A DNA stretch of 64,000 nt from the NCBI RefSeq assembly GCF_009834025.1, contig NZ_CP047156.1:1798001-1862000 (forward strand), given 5' to 3'. The DNA is from Epidermidibacterium keratini (GTDB lineage: Bacteria > Actinomycetota > Actinomycetes > Mycobacteriales > Antricoccaceae). The notes under the pieces were generated by a model. It did not search any database. It saw nothing but the letters and a program-made list of their open reading frames with translations, and was not told where the DNA came from. Made by a program: the position numbers and the translations under genes. Below are positions 26,286-33,815 of the stretch, one piece after another; position 1 is the stretch's first letter; each line of letters opens with the position of its first letter.

Positions 26286-26894
26286 ATGAGCTTGTCTGCG
26301 CTCGTGCTGAATTGCACCCTTAAGCCCTCGCCGGCGGTGTCCTCGTCCGAGTTGATCGGCACCCAGATTCTTGATGAGCTGGGAAAGCAGGACGTAACCG
26401 GGGAGATCCTGCGCGTCGTCGATCACAACGTACGGTTCGGGGTCTCAGCCGACGAAGGAGACGGCGATGGCTGGCCCGATATCCGGGCTCGGATGCTTGC
26501 GGCGGACGTATTAGTTCTCGCGACTCCGATCTGGATGGGCCAGCCGTCGTCGGTCTGCAAGATGGTGCTTGAGCGTCTTGACGCCGAGTTGTCAGAGTCC
26601 GATGACGAAGGCCGGCTGCTGACCTACAACAAGGTCGCCGCCATTGGCGTCGTCGGTAACGAGGACGGCGCCCATCACGTGAGCGCTGAGCTGTGCCAGG
26701 CGCTGACCGACGTCGGGTTCACCCTCGCGCCGAACGCGACGACCTACTGGGTGGGCGAAGCGATGGGCAGTATCGACTACAACGACCTCGACCCCTCACC
26801 GGAGAAGACCGTATCGGCGACCCAGACCCTCGCCGTCAACGTCGCCCACCTCGCCCGCCTGCTGTCCAATTCCGGCTACCCGCCCTCCGAGTAG
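26286..26894 (+). CDS. Flavodoxin-fold NAD(P)H-dependent oxidoreductase
   Basis: The 202-residue protein starts MSLSALVLNCTLKPSP, the FMN-phosphate-binding start of flavodoxin-fold reductases, and has VLVLATPIWMGQPSSVCKMVLERLDA and AIGVVGNEDGAHH, typical of NADPH-dependent FMN reductase relatives. It is a cytoplasmic flavoprotein likely to reduce quinones, azo compounds or flavin itself; no substrate can be chosen. The start lies directly downstream of a strong hairpin with no separate ribosome-binding site, so translation may be regulated or weak. It is followed by an MBL-fold gene 48 bases downstream. Confidence 0.8.
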   Translation: MSLSALVLNCTLKPSPAVSSSELIGTQILDELGKQDVTGEILRVVDHNVRFGVSADEGDGDGWPDIRARMLAADVLVLATPIWMGQPSSVCKMVLERLDAELSESDDEGRLLTYNKVAAIGVVGNEDGAHHVSAELCQALTDVGFTLAPNATTYWVGEAMGSIDYNDLDPSPEKTVSATQTLAVNVAHLARLLSNSGYPPSE

Positions 26895-26942
26895 AGAGCC
26901 CAGAAGAGGTGGCCTCCGCACACCACGTTCTAGAGTGCTGAC

Positions 26943-27812
26943 ATGGCTGACCTCATCGAACTTGGCCGGCACACCACGGTGCTCGGTGGCCCGGACCTCG
27001 GCAAGTACCCATCCGGCAACCCGCTGCTCGTGCAGGGCGCCGACTCCCGCGTGTTGATCGACTCCGCCGTCGGCGTGCAGCTGCCCGAGGTCGACGCGGT
27101 CCTGCTCAGCCACTTCCACGAAGACCACACCGTAGGGATCGGCGCGCGGCCCGAGCTGCCGGTGCAGATTCATGCGCGCGACCTCGCCGGTGTGCAGACC
27201 GTCGAGGGCTTCGCGGCCGCCTCAGGCTTCCCCGGCGAGGAGTACGCGCGCGAGCTCACCGAGGTGTTTCAGCATCAGGGAGTCGCTCAGGCGCAGCCGT
27301 TCGCCGACGACGCGCACTGGGACCTCGGCGGCGGCGTCACCATCACCGCCGTACCGCTGCCGGGACATACCTTTGGCCACAGCGGTTTCTTGATCGAGCC
27401 AGACGGAGTCTTCTTCACCGCCGACGTCGACCTGTCGAGCTTCGGGCCGTTCTACGGCGATGTCGAGGCCTCACTCACCGATACCCGCGAGTCGCTCGCC
27501 CGCTGCTCGCAAGTGGAAGCCGCCCACTACGCGACGTTCCACCACAAACGCGTCGTCGAAGGACGCGATGAGTTGCTCAGGCTCCTCGCGGCGTACGCCG
27601 ACGTGCTCACCCGACGCGAGCAAGCCGTGCTCGACCTGCTCACCGAGCCGCGTGAGCTCGATGAGCTGGTCGGGCAGGGCATTGTCTATCGCCCAGGCAA
27701 AGTTCCGGCGTACGCCGTCGAGTCCGAGCGACGAATGGTCGCTCGGCACCTCGACGAGCTGGTCTTGCGTGGCGCCGTACTCCACGAGGACGAGCGCTAC
27801 GCGCTCATGTAG
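26943..27812 (+). CDS. MBL-fold metallohydrolase
   Basis: The 289-residue protein carries the metallo-beta-lactamase motif SHFHEDHT (H-x-H-x-D-H), a later histidine in LPGHTFGHSGFLIEPDG and aspartate in FFTADVDLSSFGPFYGD. After the hydrolase core, residues about 215-285 look like a small winged-helix tail (RREQAVLDLLTEPRELDELV), which is common in hydrolase relatives with a C-terminal wHTH-like domain. The metal-dependent reaction, perhaps thioester or lactone hydrolysis, is not specified. The stop TAG abuts the stop codon of the convergent binding-protein gene without any spacer. Confidence 0.83.
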   Translation: MADLIELGRHTTVLGGPDLGKYPSGNPLLVQGADSRVLIDSAVGVQLPEVDAVLLSHFHEDHTVGIGARPELPVQIHARDLAGVQTVEGFAAASGFPGEEYARELTEVFQHQGVAQAQPFADDAHWDLGGGVTITAVPLPGHTFGHSGFLIEPDGVFFTADVDLSSFGPFYGDVEASLTDTRESLARCSQVEAAHYATFHHKRVVEGRDELLRLLAAYADVLTRREQAVLDLLTEPRELDELVGQGIVYRPGKVPAYAVESERRMVARHLDELVLRGAVLHEDERYALM

Positions 27813-29075
27813 CTACTTCTGGTACGGCGTCTTGTACTTCTTCGCGTCGTCAGAGGCCGACAGGTCCTTCACGATCGTCAGCCCGTCAGCGGTCGACGGG
27901 TCGACGGTGAGCACGAAGCCCTCACGGGTCGTCGGCGCGCCCGGATCTGAGAAGTCGAGCGTGCCAGTCAGGCCCTCGGTGTCGACGTCGGTCAGCTTCT
28001 TGCGTGCGTCCATCACGCCCTGACGGGTCAGATCGCCGTCGTCACAGGCCTGCTTGAGGATCTCGCCCCACACGATGCCGGCGGTGTAGCCCTGGAAGAC
28101 CGACGGCTGCGGCTTGTCGGTGAACTTCTCCTGGTACGTCGCCAGCAATTCCTTAGCCTTCGGGATGTCTGCACTCATCGGGGCAAACGAGCTGACGAAC
28201 CAGAACTGCTTCAGCGGCTCGATCAGCGACTGGTCGGCCAGCAACGAAGGCGCGAACGTGGGGCCATTGCCCATCAGCGGGACGTTGAGGTTCTGCGAGA
28301 CGTTTTGCACGGCAATGGAGCCGGTCGCCGCCGGGCTCGTCGTCAGCAAAATCGCCTTGACACCAGCGTCTTTCAGCTTCGCGACGATTGCGGTCATGTC
28401 GCTGTCAGTCGCGGCGATCGGCTCGGAGCTCACGTCGAGGTTGTACTGCTCGGCGTAGTACTTCACCCCGAGAGCGGCGTTCTGCCCGTACTCGGAGTCG
28501 ACGTAGATGTGGCCGATCTTGTCGCCGTCGGAGATCTTGCCTTCGGACTTCAACCAGGCGAGCCCGTTGATCATCTCGACGTCGTAGGTCTCGCCGATCA
28601 TCAACGGCGACTCGATATCGAGGTTGCTCGATGCCCAGGAGGTGGTCGCGGCAAGCATGTTGTCCGAGGCCAGCTTCTGCTTCAGCGCAGCGAGGACCGG
28701 CGAGCCGAGCAGCTGCAGCAGACCGAGGACCTTGGTCTTCTGCTGGTCATACAGCGGCAGCGCGTTGTCGGGCTTGTAGTTGTTGTCCTGCGTGTCGATC
28801 TCGATCTGCCGCTCGCAGATGCCGCCGTTCGCGTTGACCTCCTCGACCCACATCTGGTTGGCCTGCGTCGCACCGAGACCACCGACCTTGAAGGCGCCGG
28901 AGAGGTCGGTCTGGATGCCGAGGCTGATGGTGTCGTCGGTGACGCCCACATCGGTCTTGAGCCCACCGCCTCCTCCGCCGCCGGAGGAGTCGGCTGCCTT
29001 CGTGCTGCAGCCGGTAAGGACGAGCGCGGTAGTCAGCGCTGCGGCGACAGCCGACGTCGTGGTCTTACGGATCAT
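27813..29075 (-). CDS. Branched-chain amino-acid ABC transporter-type substrate-binding lipoprotein (LivK-like)
   Basis: ATG 29075 with GAGGAG just upstream gives 420 residues: a signal peptide with the lipobox LTGC (Cys23), a Gly-rich linker, and a type-I periplasmic-binding fold of the Peripla_BP_6 group (SLGIQTDLSGAFKVGG, WVEEVNANGGICERQIEIDTQD, HIYVDSEYGQNAALGVKYYAEQY, FWFVSSFAPMSADIPKAKELL). The longer frame to 29177 would hide the signal peptide. Such proteins bind branched-chain amino acids, amides or aromatic acids on the outer membrane face. No permease or ATPase genes are adjacent, so it must work with a transporter encoded elsewhere. Confidence 0.9.
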   Translation of the reverse strand: MIRKTTTSAVAAALTTALVLTGCSTKAADSSGGGGGGGLKTDVGVTDDTISLGIQTDLSGAFKVGGLGATQANQMWVEEVNANGGICERQIEIDTQDNNYKPDNALPLYDQQKTKVLGLLQLLGSPVLAALKQKLASDNMLAATTSWASSNLDIESPLMIGETYDVEMINGLAWLKSEGKISDGDKIGHIYVDSEYGQNAALGVKYYAEQYNLDVSSEPIAATDSDMTAIVAKLKDAGVKAILLTTSPAATGSIAVQNVSQNLNVPLMGNGPTFAPSLLADQSLIEPLKQFWFVSSFAPMSADIPKAKELLATYQEKFTDKPQPSVFQGYTAGIVWGEILKQACDDGDLTRQGVMDARKKLTDVDTEGLTGTLDFSDPGAPTTREGFVLTVDPSTADGLTIVKDLSASDDAKKYKTPYQK

Positions 29076-29186
29076 CGTTGCTCCTCGTGGGTGGTCCGGA
29101 CGGGACGTACGGACGAAAAACCGAATGGGATTCGCACAAACATAGCGCCCTCCGTACCCACTTGTGAGCAGCACCACGCATTCGGG

Positions 29187-29738
29187 CTATTCGTCGTCGA
29201 GCAGGCCCTCGCGCTCGGCCTTCTTCACGATCCGCCGCACGTTCGAGATGCGGCCACAGTCGGAGTCGAGCTGCTTCGCGCGCTCGCGGCACCACACGTC
29301 GCCGAGCTCGCGGCGACGCTTCTCGGGCAGCTCCTCGCGCGCCGGGTTCAAGATCGACAGCTCTTCCTCCGCGAGGTGGTGCGCGACCACGTTGCTGAGC
29401 TTCTCGACCGCGTCCTCGAACGCCTGCGTATCGGTGCCCTTCAGCTCGAGTACGGCGAGCAGCGCCTCGTTGCCTTCGGCATGCTCCTCCTCGCCGTGCT
29501 CCTCCTCGTGCTCGCCGATCGCGTCACGCTTACGCAGCACCGGGTAGATGAACTCCTCCTCCACCTCGGCGTGCGCCACGTGCAGTGCCGAGAACGCCTG
29601 CCGCACGGCGTCGCGATCACTGGACGTGTCGCGCAGCATCCTCAGCAAATGCTCAAAGCGCGCGTGATCATCAATAATGAGAGCGATAATGTCGCCCTGC
29701 ATCGGGCGACCGAGATCGATAACGGTGTTGTTGGCCAT
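29187..29738 (-). CDS. Hemerythrin HHE-domain protein
   Basis: From ATG 29738 the protein has 183 residues. It shows the two helical halves of a hemerythrin-like fold: DDHARFEHLLRMLRD and ALHVAHAEVEEEFIYPVLR, then VVAHHLAEEELSILNPAREE, giving His and Glu ligands for a di-iron centre. Between them is a very acidic run (EHEEEHGEEEH). Related bacterial proteins take part in oxygen, nitric oxide or oxidative-stress responses. Start choice is uncertain: ATG 29768 would add 10 residues and neither site has a strong Shine-Dalgarno sequence. It is divergent from an SDR gene. Confidence 0.8.
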   Translation of the reverse strand: MANNTVIDLGRPMQGDIIALIIDDHARFEHLLRMLRDTSSDRDAVRQAFSALHVAHAEVEEEFIYPVLRKRDAIGEHEEEHGEEEHAEGNEALLAVLELKGTDTQAFEDAVEKLSNVVAHHLAEEELSILNPAREELPEKRRRELGDVWCRERAKQLDSDCGRISNVRRIVKKAEREGLLDDE

Positions 29739-29812
29739 GGGGCTGATGCTATTCACGTTCGGTGACATACCCACCGCAGAATCTTCAAACACCAAACTTC
29801 GAGGTGATGGCG

Positions 29813-30571
29813 ATGACGTCCAGCAAGAGCGTGGTGGTGACGGGGGCCGGCTCAGGGATCGGCCGGGCGGTAAGTCTCGCGCTGCTCGCGCGAGGTCATC
29901 GGGTGGCCTTGGCAGGCCGGCGTACCGACCGACTCGAGGAGACCGTCGGCATGGCCGGACCGGACGCGCGCGACCGCACCGTCGTCGTCACCGCAGATGT
30001 CACCGACCCTAGGCAGGTGGAGTCGCTGTTTGACGCCGCAGTCGCGGCGCACGGTCGTGTCGATGCGGTGTTCAGCAACGCGGGCTCGTGGGGAAGCCCG
30101 GGATCGGTCGATGAGATCAGCGCTGAGCAGTGGCGCGAAGCGGTCGACCTCAACGTCAACGGGACGTTCTACTGCGCGGCCGAAGCAGTGCGGCGCATGA
30201 AATCGCAGACACCGCAGGGTGGGCGCGTCATCAACAACGCCTCTATCTCCGCGCATGTGCCGCGCCCGCGGTCGGTCGCCTACACCACGACGAAGCACGC
30301 GATCACCGGCCTGACTAAGTCGATAGAGCTCGACGGTCGGGGGTACGGCGTACGCGCGACCCAGATCGACATTGGCAATGCCGCCACCGAGATGACGTCG
30401 GGCATCTCGAAAGGCGCAGTGCAAGCCGACGGGTCGAAACGTGCCGAGCCGACATTTGACGCGGCGCATGTCGGCGAGCTGGTCGCCTATGTGGTCGAGC
30501 TGCCACTTGATGTGACGATGCCGTGGGTGACGATCGCCGCTGCCGAGATGCCGTGGATCGCTCGCGGCTAG
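29813..30571 (+). CDS. SDR-family oxidoreductase
   Basis: ATG 29813 lies six bases after GAGGTG and gives 252 residues starting MTSSKSVVVTGAGSGIGRAV. The classical SDR elements are the TGAGSGIG cofactor loop, SNAGSWG, the Ser of NASISAHV and the YTTTK catalytic pair. AGRRTDR after the second strand suggests NADP(H) preference. The C-terminus (VTIAAAEMPWIARG) lacks the common YVTG substrate-loop ending and is typical of a subgroup with unknown substrates. It stands alone, divergent from the hemerythrin gene. Confidence 0.83.
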   Translation: MTSSKSVVVTGAGSGIGRAVSLALLARGHRVALAGRRTDRLEETVGMAGPDARDRTVVVTADVTDPRQVESLFDAAVAAHGRVDAVFSNAGSWGSPGSVDEISAEQWREAVDLNVNGTFYCAAEAVRRMKSQTPQGGRVINNASISAHVPRPRSVAYTTTKHAITGLTKSIELDGRGYGVRATQIDIGNAATEMTSGISKGAVQADGSKRAEPTFDAAHVGELVAYVVELPLDVTMPWVTIAAAEMPWIARG

Positions 30572-30639
30572 TAGACATCGCCCTTGACCCGCGCCAACCC
30601 ACTGCGCCACGGTAGAGACACGCCGCGAAAGGAGCACTG

Positions 30640-31212
30640 ATGGCCGAGGTAGTCCTGTTTCATCATGTGTTGGGACTGACCCCCGGGGTCACCGACCTCG
30701 CCGATCGATTGCGCGCCGCGGGCCACTCGGTGCATACCCCAGATCTCTTTGAGGGCAAGACTTTCGACTCCATCGAGGCGGGACTTGAGCACGTCGGAGA
30801 CCTCGGGTTTGGCTCCGTGCTCGACCGTGGATCTGCCGCAGTCGATGGCTTGCCGGAGAACGTCGTCTACGCCGGCATTTCTCTCGGCGTACTGCCGGCG
30901 CAGATGCTCACGCAGCGTCGCGACGGCGCCCTCGGCGGCATCTTCCTCGAGTCCTGCGTGCCCGCTTCGGAGTTCGGGCCCTGGCCGACTGGCGTCCCGG
31001 CGCAGGTGCACGGCATGGACCGCGACCCGTCCTTCGCCGGTGAGGGCGACATCGACAACGCGATGGCGCTCGCAGAGTCTGAGCCCAGCGTCGTCGTCTA
31101 CACCTATCCGGGCGATGGTCACCTGTTTACCGACTCCAGCTGGTCGGCGTACGACGCCGAGGCCACCGATCTCGTGCTCGACCGCGTGTTGGCCTTTTTG
31201 GCCGAGCGCTGA
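30640..31212 (+). CDS. Dienelactone-hydrolase-family protein
   Basis: A 190-residue alpha/beta-hydrolase with MAEVVLFHHVLGLTPGVTDLADRL at the start, TPDLFEGKTFDSIEAGLEHV, and a nucleophile elbow GISLG, where the serine replaces the cysteine of classical dienelactone hydrolases. The catalytic Asp and His appear to be in MDRDPSFA and PGDGHLFTD. The length fits the short actinobacterial dienelactone-hydrolase-like branch. The start follows GAAAGGAGCACTG. Its stop overlaps the PHP-domain gene's ATG (TGATG), so the two are translationally coupled. Substrate unknown. Confidence 0.83.
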   Translation: MAEVVLFHHVLGLTPGVTDLADRLRAAGHSVHTPDLFEGKTFDSIEAGLEHVGDLGFGSVLDRGSAAVDGLPENVVYAGISLGVLPAQMLTQRRDGALGGIFLESCVPASEFGPWPTGVPAQVHGMDRDPSFAGEGDIDNAMALAESEPSVVVYTYPGDGHLFTDSSWSAYDAEATDLVLDRVLAFLAER

Positions 31213-32255
31213 TGGACTCTCCCCTCGCTCCGCTGTCCGCTCCGGTTTCTGCCGAAGATGCCCTGCGGCGTACGGCATTCTTACTCGAGCGCCGGATGGA
31301 GAGCAGTTATCGGATCGAGGCCTTCCGCAAGGCGCTCGACGTGGTGCAGGCGTTGAAACCGAACGAGCTGGAATACCGCATCCAGCTCGGCACCCTGCAG
31401 AAGATCGACGGGATCGGCAAGACCACGGCGTCACTGATCACCGAGGCAGTGCAGGGAAAACTCCCGTCATACTTGGCCAAGTTGCAGGATGAGGCTGAGC
31501 CGCTGGCCGAGGGCGGCGCCGAGATCCGCGCGGCGCTGCGCGGCGACCTGCACATGCACAGCAACTGGTCCGACGGCGGCAGCTCGATCGAGGCGATGGC
31601 CCAGACCGCGATCGATCTGGGTCACGAGTACGCCGTACTCACCGACCATTCGCCGCGACTGCAGGTCGCCAACGGACTGTCAGCGGAGCGCCTCACCGAG
31701 CAGCTGGAGATCATCGAGCTGATGAACTCGATGTTCGAGGACTTCCGGCTCCTCAAGGGGATCGAGGTCGACATCCTCGATGACGGGGCACTCGATCAGA
31801 CGCCGGAGATGCTCGATCGCCTGGACGTGGTCGTGGCGAGCGTGCACTCCAAGCTGCGCATGCCCTCACGCGAGATGACCGCGCGGATGCTGGAAGCGGT
31901 GCGCACTCCACGGGTCAACGTCCTCGGGCACTGCACAGGGAGACTGATTCGCGGCGGACGCGGCAAGCGTCCACCGTCGGAGTTCGACGCCGAGGCGGTG
32001 TTTGGCGCATGCGCCGAGAACGACGTCGCGGTCGAGATCAACTCGCGCCTCGAACGTGAAGACCCGCCGGACGACCTCATCGCTCTGGCGCTGGATGCCG
32101 GTTGTCTTTTCTCGATCGACTCTGATGCTCACGCACCCGGGCAGCTGGAGTTCAAGGCCTACGGCGCGGCGCGCGCCGAGCGCCTCGGCGTACCGCCCGA
32201 GCGCATCGTCAACACCTGGCCGGTGGACGACCTCCTCAGCTGGGCCAACGTGTGA
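31212..32255 (+). CDS. PHP-domain protein with N-terminal helix-hairpin-helix, PolX-like
   Basis: The 347-residue protein has an N-terminal region like the helical and HhH part of family X polymerases (YRIEAFRKALDVVQ, LGTLQKIDGIGKTTASLI), followed from about residue 110 by a PHP phosphoesterase domain: LHMHSNWSDG, YAVLTDHSPR, LKGIEVDIL, VVASVHS, GHCTGRLI and SIDSDAH. All metal-binding positions seem present. In PolX the PHP domain is a 3'-5' exonuclease or phosphatase; here the polymerase palm is missing, so it is a stand-alone metallophosphoesterase possibly acting in DNA repair. A histidinol-phosphatase-like role is the alternative. Confidence 0.82.
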   Translation: MDSPLAPLSAPVSAEDALRRTAFLLERRMESSYRIEAFRKALDVVQALKPNELEYRIQLGTLQKIDGIGKTTASLITEAVQGKLPSYLAKLQDEAEPLAEGGAEIRAALRGDLHMHSNWSDGGSSIEAMAQTAIDLGHEYAVLTDHSPRLQVANGLSAERLTEQLEIIELMNSMFEDFRLLKGIEVDILDDGALDQTPEMLDRLDVVVASVHSKLRMPSREMTARMLEAVRTPRVNVLGHCTGRLIRGGRGKRPPSEFDAEAVFGACAENDVAVEINSRLEREDPPDDLIALALDAGCLFSIDSDAHAPGQLEFKAYGAARAERLGVPPERIVNTWPVDDLLSWANV

Positions 32256-32279
32256 CTTCCGGTCCGGCATGATGAGGCG

Positions 32280-32888
32280 GTGACCGCTCGCTTCGTGCTG
32301 TATGCCGACCCGCAACGCCTGGATTCGCAGGTGCGGTTCGTGCGCCGGGCGACCTTCATCGCCGCCGGCATCGCGGTGTGGATCGTGGTAGCCGGCGTCC
32401 CGGTCGCGCTACTGACGACGCCACTGCTGCTGATCGGATTCGGCTTCTGCGCGCTGGTCGCCGCCGGGTTCGCGCTCTACTTCGCCCGTAACTGGCGAGC
32501 GTTGCGGGGTCAGCACGGCCCACCGGTGGTTGCCGCTGTTTCCGACACCGGGGTGCAGTTCAGCGGCGAGCAGCCCATCAACTTCGCCGATCTCGCGGCG
32601 ATCCGCCGCCAGTTCGTCCCGCCGTACGCCAGGCCTGTGCACAGCGCCGGCGACGTGGCGGGCAACGTGGCCGTGGCCCGCATCGAGGCCCAGCGGCCCG
32701 AGCTCAGCACCGCACATCACTTGCTACGTCTGGAGTTTCGGTCCGGGGCACAGTCCGAACGGCGTATCGGTCCGGCGAGTACGCCGCACGATGTCGCCCG
32801 CTTCCTCGACGCACTCGCCCGCGCTGCTCAACGTGCCGACGTCGCGGTGTCACTGGACCAGTCGAGTCCGCCTGCCGGTCCGAGGTAG
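32280..32888 (+). CDS. Hypothetical two-pass membrane protein
   Basis: The 202-residue protein starts at GTG 32280. It has two adjacent hydrophobic segments (residues about 24-46 and 48-68: FIAAGIAVWIVVAGVPVALL and PLLLIGFGFCALVAAGFALY) followed by a soluble domain that resembles a PH-like fold in its alternation of short strands (VVAAVSDTGVQFSG, LLRLEFRSGAQSERRIGP). The YcxB/PH-like membrane-protein type would fit, but I cannot confirm it. It follows the PHP gene after 24 bases and may share its transcript. Confidence 0.65.
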   Translation: MTARFVLYADPQRLDSQVRFVRRATFIAAGIAVWIVVAGVPVALLTTPLLLIGFGFCALVAAGFALYFARNWRALRGQHGPPVVAAVSDTGVQFSGEQPINFADLAAIRRQFVPPYARPVHSAGDVAGNVAVARIEAQRPELSTAHHLLRLEFRSGAQSERRIGPASTPHDVARFLDALARAAQRADVAVSLDQSSPPAGPR

Positions 32889-32912
32889 CGCGTCCGAGGC
32901 CGGAAAGAAACG

Positions 32913-33149
32913 TCAGTCGGCGGCGATGGCCTCGATCTCCAGCAGCCACTTCGAGCTGTAGATGCCGGTGATGATGACCGTCAAGGCGGGTCTGCACTGC
33001 TCTTTGAACCCGTCAGGGACGGCACCGTGCGAGTCTTCAGGCACCTGGCCGCTGATGTAAAGCGTGCGCGCGGCGCCGCGGACCTCGACCGACTGGCTGT
33101 AGCTGCCCAGTGACGGCCCGTCGGATGGGTTATGCGCGATCAGCTCCAT
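32913..33149 (-). pseudogene. RidA/YjgF-family gene with an internal in-frame deletion
   Basis: The 78-codon frame starts MELIAHNPSDGPSLGSYSQS and reaches LYISGQVPEDSHG..PDGFKEQCR, matching the first half of RidA proteins, then jumps directly to PALTVIITGIYSSKWLLEIEAIAAD, matching their last 25 residues. Normal members have about 130 residues; roughly 50 from the middle are absent while the frame is kept. The conserved arginine near the C-terminal strand (PART in homologues) is replaced by leucine (PALT). The trimeric barrel and the 2-aminoacrylate site should therefore be destroyed. It follows the DinB-type gene after 12 bases on the same strand. A real mutation or an assembly artefact are both possible. 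Confidence 0.7.
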
Positions 33150-33161
33150 CTGTGCCTCCGG

Positions 33162-33686
33162 CTATCGATCTACTCGGACGTCCCATAGATGATGTTCGAT
33201 ATCGTGCAGCGCGTAGACCCCGAGCGTGTATGCGGTGAAGCGCGATCCGTTCGACCGACGGCCGGTGCGATCCCACTGCTCGTCTGCAACCTGCCCGAAC
33301 CCCTCGGTTAACCGCGCTGCGGCCGTCGGCAACGCGGTGGCGGTCTGCTGCGGGTCGCGGTTGGGATAGTCGCCGTCGGCGGCAGCCTTGTCCTGATCCC
33401 AGTTTGCAAACTCCGGATCGTCCTCGCGAAGGATGAGCTCGATCCGCTGGGCCATGACATCGCAGACATCGGCGATATGCGCGGCGTACTCGCCGGCCGA
33501 CCATGTCTCGGGATTGGGACGTACGCCGACATCGTCGCGAGCGAGCACCGCCGGCCATGCCTCGAGTGCGGAGGTCAGCCGCGGAACGAGGTTTTCGCGG
33601 GTCAGTGTCGACGGGTCAAACCCACACTCCGGGCAGGGCTTGTCGATGACCCAGGTCCAGTCCTTGGTATCCGGTGCGATCGGCAT
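33162..33686 (-). CDS. DinB-family protein
   Basis: From ATG 33686 the product has 174 residues. After a short N-terminal extension with CPECGFDPST it forms a DinB-type helical bundle: ETWSAGEYAAHIADVCDVMAQR and YALHDIEHHLWDVRVDR place three histidines for a divalent metal. Actinobacterial members include mycothiol-dependent transferases and maleylpyruvate isomerases, so a thiol-transfer role is plausible. The CPxC pair may bind a metal or be redox-active. The longer frame from 33704 adds only six residues. It is co-oriented with the damaged RidA gene. Confidence 0.8.
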   Translation of the reverse strand: MPIAPDTKDWTWVIDKPCPECGFDPSTLTRENLVPRLTSALEAWPAVLARDDVGVRPNPETWSAGEYAAHIADVCDVMAQRIELILREDDPEFANWDQDKAAADGDYPNRDPQQTATALPTAAARLTEGFGQVADEQWDRTGRRSNGSRFTAYTLGVYALHDIEHHLWDVRVDR

Positions 33687-33815
33687 GCGCCGATCCTGGC
33701 ACACCCGACACGATGCGCCGAAGCGAGTTTTGCCCTACGCAGTGCCCTGACGTGTTGCCTGGCATAGGGCTATCGTTCTCGCGGACACCGGTGGGCGAGT
33801 TGGAAAGTGGATGGC

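Noticed and set aside
28305-29765. 486-residue plus-strand frame
   Set aside because: Antisense shadow of the LivK-type and hemerythrin genes, with no recognisable domains.
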